From NCBI GenBank assembly GCA_001564055.1, contig LKNB01000008.1, positions 1 through 64,000 of the forward strand: a stretch of 64,000 nt of DNA, written 5' to 3'. Below the pieces are notes generated by a model, which ran no database searches, had not been told where the DNA came from, and saw only the letters and a program-made list of their open reading frames with translations. This document shows positions 1 through 8,375 of this stretch, in pieces (position 1 is the first letter of the stretch; the number at the start of each line of letters is the position of its first letter). The position numbers and the translations under genes were made by a program. The DNA comes from Rhodothermaceae bacterium Tc-Br11_B2g6_7 (lineage in GTDB: Bacteria; Bacteroidota; Rhodothermia; Rhodothermales; Salinibacteraceae).

Positions 1-120
1 TGGATTGATGAGAAAACGGGCATTCAGCGGGCCTCGAAAGTGCGCTCCTACAGGGGCCTGCTCGTGCACGCCTTCGGACGGCTCGCCGCCGCGATGCTTC
101 TGCTCGCCCTCAACCCTTGA
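1..120 (+). CDS. C-terminal end of an unidentified protein (partial)
   Basis: Frame 1 is open from the first base to a TGA at 118-120 and encodes the last 39 residues of a protein that begins outside the window. The tail has a basic stretch (RASKVRSYRG) followed by a hydrophobic segment (LAAAMLLLALNP), so it may end in or near the membrane. Too little remains to name a family. The next gene starts 133 bases downstream on the same strand. Confidence 0.45.
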   Translation, partial: WIDEKTGIQRASKVRSYRGLLVHAFGRLAAAMLLLALNP

Positions 121-253
121 TCCGCATAGCTTATCTACTCCTTTACCATTATACCATTACGCAGTCTCTCGCAACAACCGGACACGCCGCAGGGAAATTA
201 TCTCCGGCCGTGGTATAGCCGCCGACAATCCTTTCATCTCCACCCTCCGATTT

Positions 254-814
254 ATGCCCTACATCGACATCATCGACGAAGCCGACGCTACCGGCGAATT
301 GAAAGAAGCGTACGCGGCCATTGCCCAAGCGCGTGGCAAAGTAGCCAACATCATGAAGATCCACAGCCTGAACCCTCAGGCGATGCTGCAGCACCTGGAG
401 CTGTACAAGACGCTGCTGTTCGGGCGGTCGGGGTTGAAACGGGCCGAGCGGGAGTTGATCGCGACCATCGTCTCCTCGATAAATGGCTGTGCCTACTGCA
501 CGAACCATCACGCGGAAGCGCTGCGCGCGTATTGGAAGGATGAGGAGCGCGTAGCAGCCGTCGTGGATCTGCTGCCGGAAAAGGCGGATCTGTCCGAGCG
601 CGAGCAGGCGATGGTCGACTACGCCCGGACGCTCACCGAAACGCCGACCCAGATGACGGAACGCCATGTGGAGCGCCTGCGGGAAGCGGGCCTCTCCGAT
701 CGTGACATTCTGGACGTCAACCTTATCACGAGCTACTTCAACTTCGTCAACCGCATTGCAGAGGGCCTGGGCGTGCCGTTCTCCGAAGAGGAGATGACAG
801 GGTACACGTACTAA
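254..814 (+). CDS. AhpD-like / carboxymuconolactone decarboxylase family peroxidase-related protein
   Basis: A 186-residue protein of the AhpD-like fold. The signature CxxCxxxH is visible as GCAYCTNHHAEAL near residue 75, preceded by a helix with RAERELIATIVSS, as in peroxidase-related enzymes of the alkylhydroperoxidase D family, where the two cysteines and the histidine reduce hydroperoxides. The reading frame is open upstream to position 5, but that part is low-complexity and Ser/Cys/Pro-rich, unlike the family, so the ATG at 254 (MPYIDIIDEAD) is chosen. The stop codon abuts the stop of the convergent transporter gene with no base between. The natural reductant and substrate cannot be told. 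Confidence 0.85.
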   Translation: MPYIDIIDEADATGELKEAYAAIAQARGKVANIMKIHSLNPQAMLQHLELYKTLLFGRSGLKRAERELIATIVSSINGCAYCTNHHAEALRAYWKDEERVAAVVDLLPEKADLSEREQAMVDYARTLTETPTQMTERHVERLREAGLSDRDILDVNLITSYFNFVNRIAEGLGVPFSEEEMTGYTY

Positions 815-2347
815 TCAGTCCGCGTCCAGCTGCTCCTCCACCTGCTGATCCAGCAGCACCGGGTTCTCGGTCTGCTCGTCCACCGGCTCCCGCACCAGCA
901 GCCAGGCCAGCGATGAAAAGGCCAGCGTCGCCGCGCAGATCACAAAGACGATCCCCTTGTTATCGGCTGCATCGACGACTTCGCCCACCCCAAAGCTCGC
1001 GACGAGTTGGGGCAGCACCACCGACAGGTTGAACAGGCCCATGTAAAGCCCCATTTTCTCCTGCGGAATCTTTTGTGACATGATGGCAAACGGCAGGCTG
1101 ATGGTAGACGCCCAGCCAATCCCCACCACGGCCATCCATAAGTAGATGGCCCAGGGGGTGATCCCCAGCAGCAGGATGCCGACGTACCCGGCTGCGCTGC
1201 AGGCGAGCGCTACGGCATGTACCTTCACCCGGCCAAACCGGTCGGCCAGGGGCTCAAGGGCCAGAACGGGCAGGATAGCAGCGACTACGCTAAGCGAGAA
1301 AAAGCTCCAGTTGATGACGTCGCCCAGCTGCGCGTCGGTAAGCTCGGGCAGCCGAAAGTCTACGTAGGCGAACAGGTAGATAAACATACTTTGCACGCCG
1401 ATCCAGGTGAAGGAATGTGCGGCCAGCACCTTCCGAAACCCGATCAGCCCGGCTTCCTCCTTCGGCTTGCCGGCCTCGCTTTTCAGCAAGGCTTCCGCAA
1501 TGAAGAAGAGCGTGAGGGCCAACAGCGCGCCCTCAAAGTAGTAACCGGCAAATTCAAACCCGGAGAGCCGCATGACGATGGCGTAGACCGCATACACCAG
1601 AAAGCCCCACAGCGGGCGGATGCTGTGGATGATCTCCATGAAGCTGAGATCGTCGAAGCTTTTGATGCTCCCCTCGGTCGCGGCCTCGCGCGCAGCGCGG
1701 TCGAGTGCGTCCTCGTCTTCGCCGTAATGCCCAAGGTACTTGGGCTCCTTCACGAACAGCGGCGGGATCACGGAGAAGAAAAACACCAGCCCCACGCCAA
1801 AGTAGAGCAGCACGAAGTTGTCGAACACCGCGCCGATGAGGTAGGCCAGCACGCCAAAGGTGCCCGAGACCGTCTGCATCCACGTGTACCCCTTCGTGCG
1901 CTCGCGGCCTTCCGGCGTCACATCCGCGATGATGGAGCGGGTCGGGTTGAAGGACAGGTTGATGGAGAGGTCAAGCGTCATCGAGACCAGGATGGCAATC
2001 CCCAGGACGCCATCCAGCCCCAGGCCTTCCTGAATGATGCCGATGTTGGGCAGTGCCAGAATCATGAGCGACGCCAGCACGCCCCCGATCAGGATGAAGG
2101 GCCGGCGGCGACCGTTCCAGAACCACACCTTGTCGCTGATAATGCCAATCACCACTTGCCCGATGATCCCCGCGATAGGGCCCGTCGCCCAGACGATGCC
2201 CACCTCGGAGATGTTGAGCCCGTACTGCGTGCTGAGGATCCAGCTTAGCGCCGCGATCTGCACGGTGAGGGCAAACCCCATGGCTGTGGCAGGCAAAGCC
2301 AGCAGCGCGTAAAACGAATTGGACAGACGCTTCTGAATATCGAGCAT
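815..2347 (-). CDS. MFS transporter, SLC45/GPH-like sugar-cation symporter type
   Basis: About 510 residues with roughly twelve hydrophobic segments. The N-terminal half shows the MFS loop between helices 2 and 3 as GIISDKVWFWNGRRRPFI, the pattern of the SLC45/sucrose-proton symporter and glycoside-pentoside-hexuronide carriers; the second-half counterpart is PLADRFGRVKV. A long acidic cytoplasmic loop (GEDEDALDRAAREAATEG) separates the two bundles. An upstream in-frame ATG at 2362 adds five residues; the internal ATG (MLDIQKRLSN) gives the usual N-terminus. Substrate is probably a di- or monosaccharide but this is inference. It stands alone with the cold-shock gene upstream. Confidence 0.8.
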   Translation of the reverse strand: MLDIQKRLSNSFYALLALPATAMGFALTVQIAALSWILSTQYGLNISEVGIVWATGPIAGIIGQVVIGIISDKVWFWNGRRRPFILIGGVLASLMILALPNIGIIQEGLGLDGVLGIAILVSMTLDLSINLSFNPTRSIIADVTPEGRERTKGYTWMQTVSGTFGVLAYLIGAVFDNFVLLYFGVGLVFFFSVIPPLFVKEPKYLGHYGEDEDALDRAAREAATEGSIKSFDDLSFMEIIHSIRPLWGFLVYAVYAIVMRLSGFEFAGYYFEGALLALTLFFIAEALLKSEAGKPKEEAGLIGFRKVLAAHSFTWIGVQSMFIYLFAYVDFRLPELTDAQLGDVINWSFFSLSVVAAILPVLALEPLADRFGRVKVHAVALACSAAGYVGILLLGITPWAIYLWMAVVGIGWASTISLPFAIMSQKIPQEKMGLYMGLFNLSVVLPQLVASFGVGEVVDAADNKGIVFVICAATLAFSSLAWLLVREPVDEQTENPVLLDQQVEEQLDAD

Positions 2348-2505
2348 GAGGGGTACGTACACCTAAACCAGGTCGGGAGGCAACGACTCCGCCACCACAA
2401 CACGCGATGCGGCGGACGGAGCCAACCTACAGAAAAGCGATGACTTGGTCACCCCCGGCGATACGGACACCCTTGAAAACCGAGAATAGCCAACACAAAG
2501 GCCCA

Positions 2506-2544
2506 TAAAAAAACGCCCTGCCTCCAAAAAAGGAAGCAGGGCGT
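2506..2544 (-). terminator. Rho-independent terminator of the cold-shock gene
   Basis: A 13-position stem with one mismatch (2513-2525 with 2532-2544, ACGCCCTGC core) closes a six-base A loop. On the minus strand it is followed by a run of seven T residues (A run at 2507-2513). It lies 47 bases past the cold-shock stop codon, on the correct strand. Confidence 0.85.
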
Positions 2545-2590
2545 CAATCGTGCTAACCGCAGCGCGCCATACGACGCGCCACAAAAGCTA

Positions 2591-2803
2591 TTACACGAGG
2601 TGTACGTCCTTGGCGTTGAGTCCCTTCGGACCCTCGGCAACTTCGTACTCTACGTGGTCGCCTTCTTCGAGGCTCTTAAAGCCGTCGGCGTTGATTTCAC
2701 TGAAGTGGACGAACAGGTCCTTACCGCCGTGGTCGGGGGTGATAAAGCCAAATCCTTTGTCGTCGCTGAACCACTTAACGGTTCCTTGTTCACGAGCTTC
2801 CAT
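2591..2803 (-). CDS. Cold-shock domain protein (CspA family)
   Basis: A complete 70-residue cold-shock domain, the usual length for the family. RNP1 is seen as KGFGFI and RNP2 as DLFVHF, the two aromatic RNA-binding strands of the OB fold. The protein is acidic in its second half ([17 protein letters not shown]), as expected in a halophile. Family members bind single-stranded RNA/DNA and melt secondary structure in mRNAs. A long non-coding leader lies upstream, which in this family often carries regulatory structure, although none was worked out here. A strong terminator follows. Confidence 0.95.
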   Translation of the reverse strand: MEAREQGTVKWFSDDKGFGFITPDHGGKDLFVHFSEINADGFKSLEEGDHVEYEVAEGPKGLNAKDVHLV

Positions 2804-3293
2804 AATTCCAACAGGTGTAAAGTGATACTGGTTACGCGGTAGTGAAGCGGGTCTTCATGTTCCTTGGTGGGCATCTACCGCAGGGCGCGGAATGATCCGG
2901 AGCCCCTCTGTCGCGTGCACGTCTGGAAGCCCGGTGTGTCGTCCGCCGGGCGTGTATAAAGCTGCTGTACTACCTTAATGAAAAGTCACAATACGCCATA
3001 ATAGAGGAAGAAGTCAATAGCCTCGGCCCGTAAAATGGCCAAAGCCGACTTTATCTGCAGAGTCTACTTGCGATGCGCACGGGACTTGCACATTCGAGCG
3101 AAAAAGCGTACGTCGGGGAGGTGATAACGGTGCTCAGTACCTGGAGGAACGGCTTATGGTTCGCTATTTTCATGCTCCAGCAGCAGCCTGCAACACCGCT
3201 GGTGTGGGATAGCTTCCCTTTCGCCCGATCGTGTGACGCTGTATCTTAGGGTGTGGTAATCCTCGTCAGCTACTCTACTCCCGGTCTCCCCCG
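2804..3293. other. Intergenic region between divergent csp and DUF697-like genes
   Basis: 490 bases between two divergently read genes. It must hold both promoters and the leader of the cold-shock gene. No ORF with protein-like composition, no tRNA and no convincing terminator were found. A TATCTTAG-like box at 3241-3248 could be the -7 element for the downstream plus-strand gene, but this is weak. Confidence 0.4.
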
Positions 3294-4346
3294 ATGTCCA
3301 CTCGTATTCTCCTGGCTGTCGGCCTGCTGCTGGCCGTTGGGTTTCTCGTCTTCGTGATCGCACAGGTGCTGGTGCTGGCCGACTTCGCCGCACGCATCCA
3401 CCCCACCTTGGGGCAGGGCGTAAGCATTGGGCTCGGCCTACTGTTCATCGGGCTGCTGGCCTACCCGGTGGTGGCGTTTCTACGGTTGCCTGCTCCGCTG
3501 CGCCCGCCCTCAGCGGCGGAGGGCCCGGCGTACGAGCAGCATCTTGCCGCCTTGCGCAAGCGCCTCCGCCACCACGACCTCCTGAAGGATCATGACCTCT
3601 CCACAGAGGATGGGCTTAAGGCCGGGCTGGCCACGCTGGATACGGCCGCCGACGGGGTCGTTCAGCAGGAAGCCACGCGCATCTTTCTGATGACCGCGAT
3701 CTCCCAGTTTGGCAAGTTGGATGCGCTGGTCGTCGCCGCCTTGCAACTGCGCCTCGTGTGGCGGGTGGCGCATACGTACTACCAGCGCACGGCCCCGCGG
3801 GAGATGATTCGGCTGTACACGAACGTGGCGTACGCTGCGGTCATTGCTTATGCCATTGAGGAGATCGATGTAGACGAGCAACTGGAGCCTGTGGTGGGGG
3901 CCGCCACCTCCAGCGTGATGGGCGCCGTGCCGGGGATGGCGGCGGCGTCCACGCTTCTTGCCAGCAGCCTGCTCTCTGGCACAGCCAACGCGCTCCTGAC
4001 CCTGCGCGTGGGGCTGATTGCCAAACGCTACACGCGGCTCCTCAGCCAGGAGCCGGCCGGTACGGTGCGCAAAAACGCCTCGCTGGAAGCCCTCGCCATG
4101 GTGCGCCCTATCGTCAAAGAAAACGCTCAGCACCTGGCCCGCCTCATCGGGAAGAAGGCAAAAGCCTCGATGCAGTCGAAAGCCTCAGACCTGCGCGAGC
4201 AGGCCTCCGACACCAGCGCGCGCGTCGTTCGGTCCCTGGCATTCTGGCGCTCAGCAGAGGCCAATCCGCAGGAGCCCCTCCGTGATGCGCGCCGGGAAGA
4301 CGCCCCGGACGCCGTAGACCCGAGGAATCCCCCGGGCGAGCGCTGA
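3294..4346 (+). CDS. YcjF-like (DUF697) membrane protein
   Basis: 350 residues. Two N-terminal transmembrane segments (about residues 4-30 and 43-66), then a charged region and a region starting near residue 125 (FLMTAISQFGKLDALVVAALQLRLV) that resembles DUF697/YcjF proteins, with Gly/Ala-rich hydrophobic segments around 195-230. The tail is basic then acidic and probably cytoplasmic. Family members are found with stress and GTPase genes, but their function is not settled. The next gene is convergent, so it is monocistronic. Confidence 0.6.
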   Translation: MSTRILLAVGLLLAVGFLVFVIAQVLVLADFAARIHPTLGQGVSIGLGLLFIGLLAYPVVAFLRLPAPLRPPSAAEGPAYEQHLAALRKRLRHHDLLKDHDLSTEDGLKAGLATLDTAADGVVQQEATRIFLMTAISQFGKLDALVVAALQLRLVWRVAHTYYQRTAPREMIRLYTNVAYAAVIAYAIEEIDVDEQLEPVVGAATSSVMGAVPGMAAASTLLASSLLSGTANALLTLRVGLIAKRYTRLLSQEPAGTVRKNASLEALAMVRPIVKENAQHLARLIGKKAKASMQSKASDLREQASDTSARVVRSLAFWRSAEANPQEPLRDARREDAPDAVDPRNPPGER

Positions 4347-4456
4347 TCCGCGATGCGATGGACCACTAACCACACAGCCCATGCGATGGTCACCATCCTG
4401 GCCCAGCGCCCCGACCGATGGCAACAGGCAACGCACAAAACTGGCCACGCGCACGG

Positions 4457-5560
4457 CTACACGCCGCGGGTGGGCTCCACATCCGGGTCGCCAAGCACAT
4501 CAGCTCGGTAGAAGCGGGCCAACACCAGCCCCACCGCTGCCAGGGGCGTCGCGAGGATGAACCCGAGAATTCCGACGACCGCCCCAAGCAACACCTGAAT
4601 AAAGATGGTCAGGGCTGGCGGGAGATAGACGGTTTGATGCTGAATGATGGGCATCAACACGTATCCCTCCAAAAGCTGTACGATGGTATAGGCCAGCATT
4701 ACATAAATCAGCGGCCACACGCCCTGCGTTAACGCAATGAGTGCGACAGGCACCGCGCCCAGTAAAGGCCCAAGGTATGGGATAAAGCCCAGCAGCCCAA
4801 CGATAAGCCCCAGCACCAGCGCGAGTGGGATATCAAAGAGCCAGAGGATGGCCATCACCGAGGCGCCAATCGTGACCATCGCCAGAAACTGCCCTATCAG
4901 AAACCAGCGCAGCGTATAGCCGATGGCGGCCAGCATCTCCCGCATGCGCGTCCGGTAGGCCCTCGGGGTGAGCCCTACCATGCCCTCAGTGTACAACTTC
5001 GGATTCGACGCGCCAAACAGCCCAATAAACAGCACGACGAGTGCGTACGAAAGCCACTCCACCGTTGTGGAGAAGGCCGCGCCCATACGCTGCGGAAGCG
5101 TTTCCACGACACGCTGGAACGGCGCAAGGGCCTGCTCGGCCCAGTCATAGGTCTGCAAACGCTCCTCAACAAACGTCAGGGCCGCCGGCAACTCCTGAAT
5201 GATCGCGTCGGCCTGTTCAGCGATCTGTGGAGCCAGCACCCACGCACTCCCCCCGATCACCACCAGGGTCAGCAGCAACACGATCGCAAAGGCACCGCGA
5301 TCGGGGAGCCCGGTAAGCGCCTCCACGCCATTGACGGCGGCCCGCAGCAGTACCGCCAGCAGCACGCCCCCGAAGGCTGACAGCACAATGTTGATACCCA
5401 CCAAAAAGAGGAGCAGCCCAAGCCCGGCAAGTACCGAAAGGGCGACCCCAGCGAGCAGGCGGCGTGGGTAGGCGGGCTTGCCCGACGCCCCATAGTGGGC
5501 CGTCCGGGCGGTGGACGCCGTGGCGGTGCCGGAATCGTCCTGACGGGTATCGTCTGGCAT
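4457..5560 (-). CDS. AI-2E family transporter (PerM/YdiK type permease)
   Basis: 367 residues with the typical arrangement of the AI-2E exporter superfamily: two N-terminal membrane helices, a periplasmic helical loop (EQADAIIQELPAALTFVEE), then a dense C-terminal bundle ending in LATPLAAVGLVLARFY. The frame stays open to 5689, but the upstream part is Arg/Ser-rich and unlike the family, so the ATG at 5560 (MPDDTRQDDSG) is preferred. Members have been linked to AI-2 export or Na+/H+ antiport; a substrate cannot be assigned here, though in a halophile an ion role is attractive (inference). Confidence 0.85.
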   Translation of the reverse strand: MPDDTRQDDSGTATASTARTAHYGASGKPAYPRRLLAGVALSVLAGLGLLLFLVGINIVLSAFGGVLLAVLLRAAVNGVEALTGLPDRGAFAIVLLLTLVVIGGSAWVLAPQIAEQADAIIQELPAALTFVEERLQTYDWAEQALAPFQRVVETLPQRMGAAFSTTVEWLSYALVVLFIGLFGASNPKLYTEGMVGLTPRAYRTRMREMLAAIGYTLRWFLIGQFLAMVTIGASVMAILWLFDIPLALVLGLIVGLLGFIPYLGPLLGAVPVALIALTQGVWPLIYVMLAYTIVQLLEGYVLMPIIQHQTVYLPPALTIFIQVLLGAVVGILGFILATPLAAVGLVLARFYRADVLGDPDVEPTRGV

Positions 5561-5726
5561 GCACAGGGAGAGAGGTGACGATCGTGAGGAACGTGCCAAA
5601 CGATCACGGCTAATCAGGGGTTCGCGGCACCGGGTGGAGATGATCTCAACAGGATGCTCCTGACGGGGTGCTCCTGACAGTGTACCCATCGCAGCATGCG
5701 ATACTACTGGGGCCTCCGCTGTAGCG

Positions 5727-6278
5727 TTAGATCCACTGCGTAGCTTTCAGCACGGCAAGGATTATCAGGAGCGCGCCGGCGGCAGCCGTCAGGTAATGGC
5801 GGTACGTCGCCCCGGCGGTGTGCCCCACCCGCAAACCGACCCAGGTGAACGTCACCGAGAATGCGCAGATGGTCGTGGCGACCACCAGGGCATTGACCGT
5901 CCCCAGCCCGAGGCTAAACCCGATCAGCAGGTTGTCCAGGCTCAGCCCCGCCGCCAGCACCGTAAGGCCGAGCCACGTGGTCACTCGGGAGGCCAGCGTA
6001 TCCTCTGGCGCTGCTTGTTGCCAGCTGGTAGCCAGCGTCCATAGCCCCAAGAGCGCCAGCAGCACCACCCCCACCCAGGCCACCTCCTGCTCGATCCAGC
6101 GCGCCGTGGTGCGACCCAGGAGGATGCCGATCAGAGGCACGCAGAACTCGAAGGCGCCAAATACCAGGACGATGCGCCATCGGCGTGCGTGCTGCCCCAG
6201 GGCCCCGAGCGCCAACGCGACCGCCATGTTATTCGCGGCAACAATGACGCCGAGGACAAGGAGCTCAACAAGGGGCAT
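5727..6278 (-). CDS. mntP: MntP-like manganese efflux pump (DUF204)
   Basis: 183 residues, close to the 188 of the Escherichia coli MntP, with six hydrophobic segments and an internal two-fold repeat. The repeat motifs appear as VIVAANNMAVALALG near residue 10 and AGLSLDNLLIGFSLG near residue 112. The second keeps the conserved acidic residue (SLDN), while the first has Asn-Asn where MntP has Asp, so metal specificity could differ. Family members export Mn2+ from the cytoplasm. No mnt riboswitch was recognised upstream. Confidence 0.75.
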   Translation of the reverse strand: MPLVELLVLGVIVAANNMAVALALGALGQHARRWRIVLVFGAFEFCVPLIGILLGRTTARWIEQEVAWVGVVLLALLGLWTLATSWQQAAPEDTLASRVTTWLGLTVLAAGLSLDNLLIGFSLGLGTVNALVVATTICAFSVTFTWVGLRVGHTAGATYRHYLTAAAGALLIILAVLKATQWI

Positions 6279-6320
6279 GAGCCATGTGGACGGACTGAAG
6301 GGAACGAGCGCACCGCGGGT

Positions 6321-6602
6321 TTACGCTGCTACCGTCACGCCCTTCCAAAACGCCACATGGTCCTTGATTTCTGCCGCCGCGTCTTTCGGGTTCGGGTAGG
6401 TCCAGGCCGCGTTCTTGTTGGTCTTGCCATCCACCGTCACGTCAAAGTAGTGCGCTTCCCCTTTCCACGGGCAGCGCGTGCGGTGGTCGCTTGGCTCAAA
6501 ATGGGCCTCGTGGATGGCGTCGGGTGGGAAGTAGTGGTTGCCTTCCACCACCACGGTGGCGTCGCTTTCCGCGATGACGGTGTCATTCCAGTGGGCTTTC
6601 AT
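6321..6602 (-). CDS. DUF427 domain protein
   Basis: A 93-residue single-domain protein. The family pattern is clear: AHWNDTVIAESDATVVVEGN at the start, the central TRCPWKGEAHYFDVTVDG and the C-terminal AWTYPNPKDAAAEIKDHVAF. DUF427 proteins form a small beta-rich fold and are common, often next to redox or cell-wall genes, without an established activity. It lies 42 bases upstream of the MntP-like gene in the same direction and may be co-transcribed. Confidence 0.9.
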   Translation of the reverse strand: MKAHWNDTVIAESDATVVVEGNHYFPPDAIHEAHFEPSDHRTRCPWKGEAHYFDVTVDGKTNKNAAWTYPNPKDAAAEIKDHVAFWKGVTVAA

Positions 6603-6698
6603 CGGGAGCAGGAGATAAATGGTGAGGAAAAAGAGTGGGGATCGAACGCCCGGACTATCCCATGGTCTCCACTCCCTCCTGTACGTTACGGGTTCCTG

Positions 6699-7715
6699 TT
6701 ACCGGTTGAAGGGCCATCGCTCCCGCACCCACCGGGTGAGATGCGCTTCGTAGCGCTGCCAGAGCACTCCCGCCCCGATAATGCCCAACCCGATGAGCGT
6801 GAGCACCAGCGGAAACCAGAAACTGTCTGCAAACACATCATGGGCAAGATGGAACAGGTAGCCCGTCACGCCGAGTGCACCCACAATGGTATAGAGGCGC
6901 CGCTGCAGCGCTACGCCCACAAACAACAGCACCGTATTGCTGGCCGCGTAACCGGCCGGCGGAAAGCCTGTTGCGAACACCACAGCGGTGAGGCTACCCC
7001 ATGCGGAGAGGATTCCCACGAGGTGGACCCAGAAGGCAAACGGATGGCCGTGCCGTTGCGCATCTATATACACCGCGCTGCCGATCAGCAGTAGACCGAT
7101 AGCTGCGGCGGCGGTGCGGTACGCCGCATCAGAAGGAACCCCCAGCACCACCACATACGGCACCAGGTTCATCGCAATGTACCACACAATCACCGCTACA
7201 GGCATGGCGATAAAGGGAAGGCGGTACCGGGTCAGCAGGAAGATGGCCGTGGCCAAGCCAGCCGCCTGCAGCGCGAGCCCACGCCCGTCAAAGCCCACCA
7301 GCCAGTGTTGGTACTCCGCGCCCTCGGGCCAGAAGCCAAGTTCGAGTTGGGCGCCGTACACGGCCAGCGGGGCCAGCACCACCACCAGTACAGCGGTGAG
7401 GCCAGCGGCCACCTTCAACTCCGCCCGCACAAGCCGCTCGGTGAGCAAGAGCCCCAGCGCACCATAGGCCAAGGCGATCAGCACCAGCGCCCGCCCGCCA
7501 AACTGCTCCCACCCGAGCGTCATCAGCACGCTCATGGCACCAACGGCAATCAGCCCCCCGAGGTAATACAGTAGATGAGACGCCTGAAAGGAGGAGGCCC
7601 CGGACGATGCATCTGTCTTCTCTTCCGCTGCCAGCGCCGCAAGCGCGTCGGCCTGGGCTTCGGTGATGATGCCTTGGTCCACAGCTTTGGGCAGCCACGA
7701 GGGACGGTCGGGCAC
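6699..7715 (-). CDS. DUF2157-type polytopic membrane protein
   Basis: 338 residues. A short soluble N-terminus (residues 1-45, with QGIITEAQADALAAL, the usual N-terminal helix pair of the DUF2157 group) precedes about ten hydrophobic segments and a basic C-terminus (RYEAHLTRWVRERWPFNR). The role is unknown. It is the first gene of a minus-strand run of DUF2157, DUF427, MntP-like and AI-2E genes separated by gaps of 42-166 bases. Confidence 0.7.
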   Translation of the reverse strand: MPDRPSWLPKAVDQGIITEAQADALAALAAEEKTDASSGASSFQASHLLYYLGGLIAVGAMSVLMTLGWEQFGGRALVLIALAYGALGLLLTERLVRAELKVAAGLTAVLVVVLAPLAVYGAQLELGFWPEGAEYQHWLVGFDGRGLALQAAGLATAIFLLTRYRLPFIAMPVAVIVWYIAMNLVPYVVVLGVPSDAAYRTAAAAIGLLLIGSAVYIDAQRHGHPFAFWVHLVGILSAWGSLTAVVFATGFPPAGYAASNTVLLFVGVALQRRLYTIVGALGVTGYLFHLAHDVFADSFWFPLVLTLIGLGIIGAGVLWQRYEAHLTRWVRERWPFNR

Positions 7716-7747
7716 GGGCGGCGCAATTTAGGCAAAAAGACAGGAGG

Positions 7748-7909
7748 ATGAGGCGCCTACGTGCGACCGATCGTGCAGTTGCTCCCCGCACGCTCCATGG
7801 CCCCCGGGAGCCTAAGCTGCTGATGGACGTGACGCCGCGCATCGTCGCCTGGTTTAATCACCACCTCGGGCGCGCATCGGCAGCCGACGCCGCGCCGGAC
7901 GATGAGTAA
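7748..7909 (+). CDS. Possible small protein, 53 residues
   Basis: An ATG at 7748 follows a strong AGGAGG directly upstream, unusual in this window where ribosome binding sites are nearly absent, and opens a 53-codon frame ending in TAA at 7907-7909. The product is basic at the start, has a helix-like centre (KLLMDVTPRIVAWFNHHLG) and an acidic tail (ADAAPDDE), a composition that fits the acidic proteome. It matches nothing I recognise. It sits between a divergent membrane gene and the next small gene. It may still be chance. Confidence 0.35.
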   Translation: MRRLRATDRAVAPRTLHGPREPKLLMDVTPRIVAWFNHHLGRASAADAAPDDE

Positions 7910-8030
7910 AGCAGGGATTGCCTGTGGAGAGCACGGCAGGCACTGGTTCGTTTTCCCGGGGAACGACTTCCTGCGATGCGCGCAAAAGCATGCGCTCTGT
8001 GTTTCCATCCATCCACGACGATGCGCTCTT

Positions 8031-8285
8031 ATGGACGCTACACACCATTACCACCGCTGGCGCTGGCTGGCGCCAGCCGGATTGCTGACCATAGGTGCCG
8101 GGCTTAGCGTGGTCGGGCAGGCCACCCTCCTCAAAACCCGGGATGCCCCCACGCGGCGCTGGGTGCTGTGGGGCACCGCCGGGCTTGCCCTCACCAACGC
8201 CGGCCTCTCCATGCTGGGCGACAGCATCAAGCACCGCACGCTTTATGAGTGGCAGCGGCAGTCCGACCATGTAAAGAACGTCTGA
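8031..8285 (+). CDS. Small two-helix membrane protein, unknown function
   Basis: 84 residues from the ATG at 8031 (MDATHHYHRWRW). Two hydrophobic stretches are visible (APAGLLTIGAGLSVVGQA and VLWGTAGLALTNAGLSMLGD) separated by a short charged loop (TRDAPTRR), with a charged C-terminus. The frame continues 43 codons upstream, but that part has Cys/His-rich, non-protein-like composition. No family recognised. The TonB receptor gene begins 90 bases downstream on the same strand. Confidence 0.55.
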   Translation: MDATHHYHRWRWLAPAGLLTIGAGLSVVGQATLLKTRDAPTRRWVLWGTAGLALTNAGLSMLGDSIKHRTLYEWQRQSDHVKNV

Positions 8286-8375
8286 TGATGTACCGTTCGG
8301 CGAATGTGGCTGTATCCCCGTCGGGCCTGATGGCGTAGACAGCAATTCATCACTTCTATTTTGTTCGGTTCCCGC

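Noticed and set aside
812-817. Abutting convergent stop codons of the peroxidase-like and MFS genes
   Set aside because: Back-to-back stop codons with no base between are tidy but can arise by chance in compact genomes; no function is claimed.
1217-2248. 343-codon plus-strand frame
   Set aside because: It is the complement of the MFS transporter gene and its product is Arg/Gln/His-rich without helices; the minus-strand protein is clearly real.
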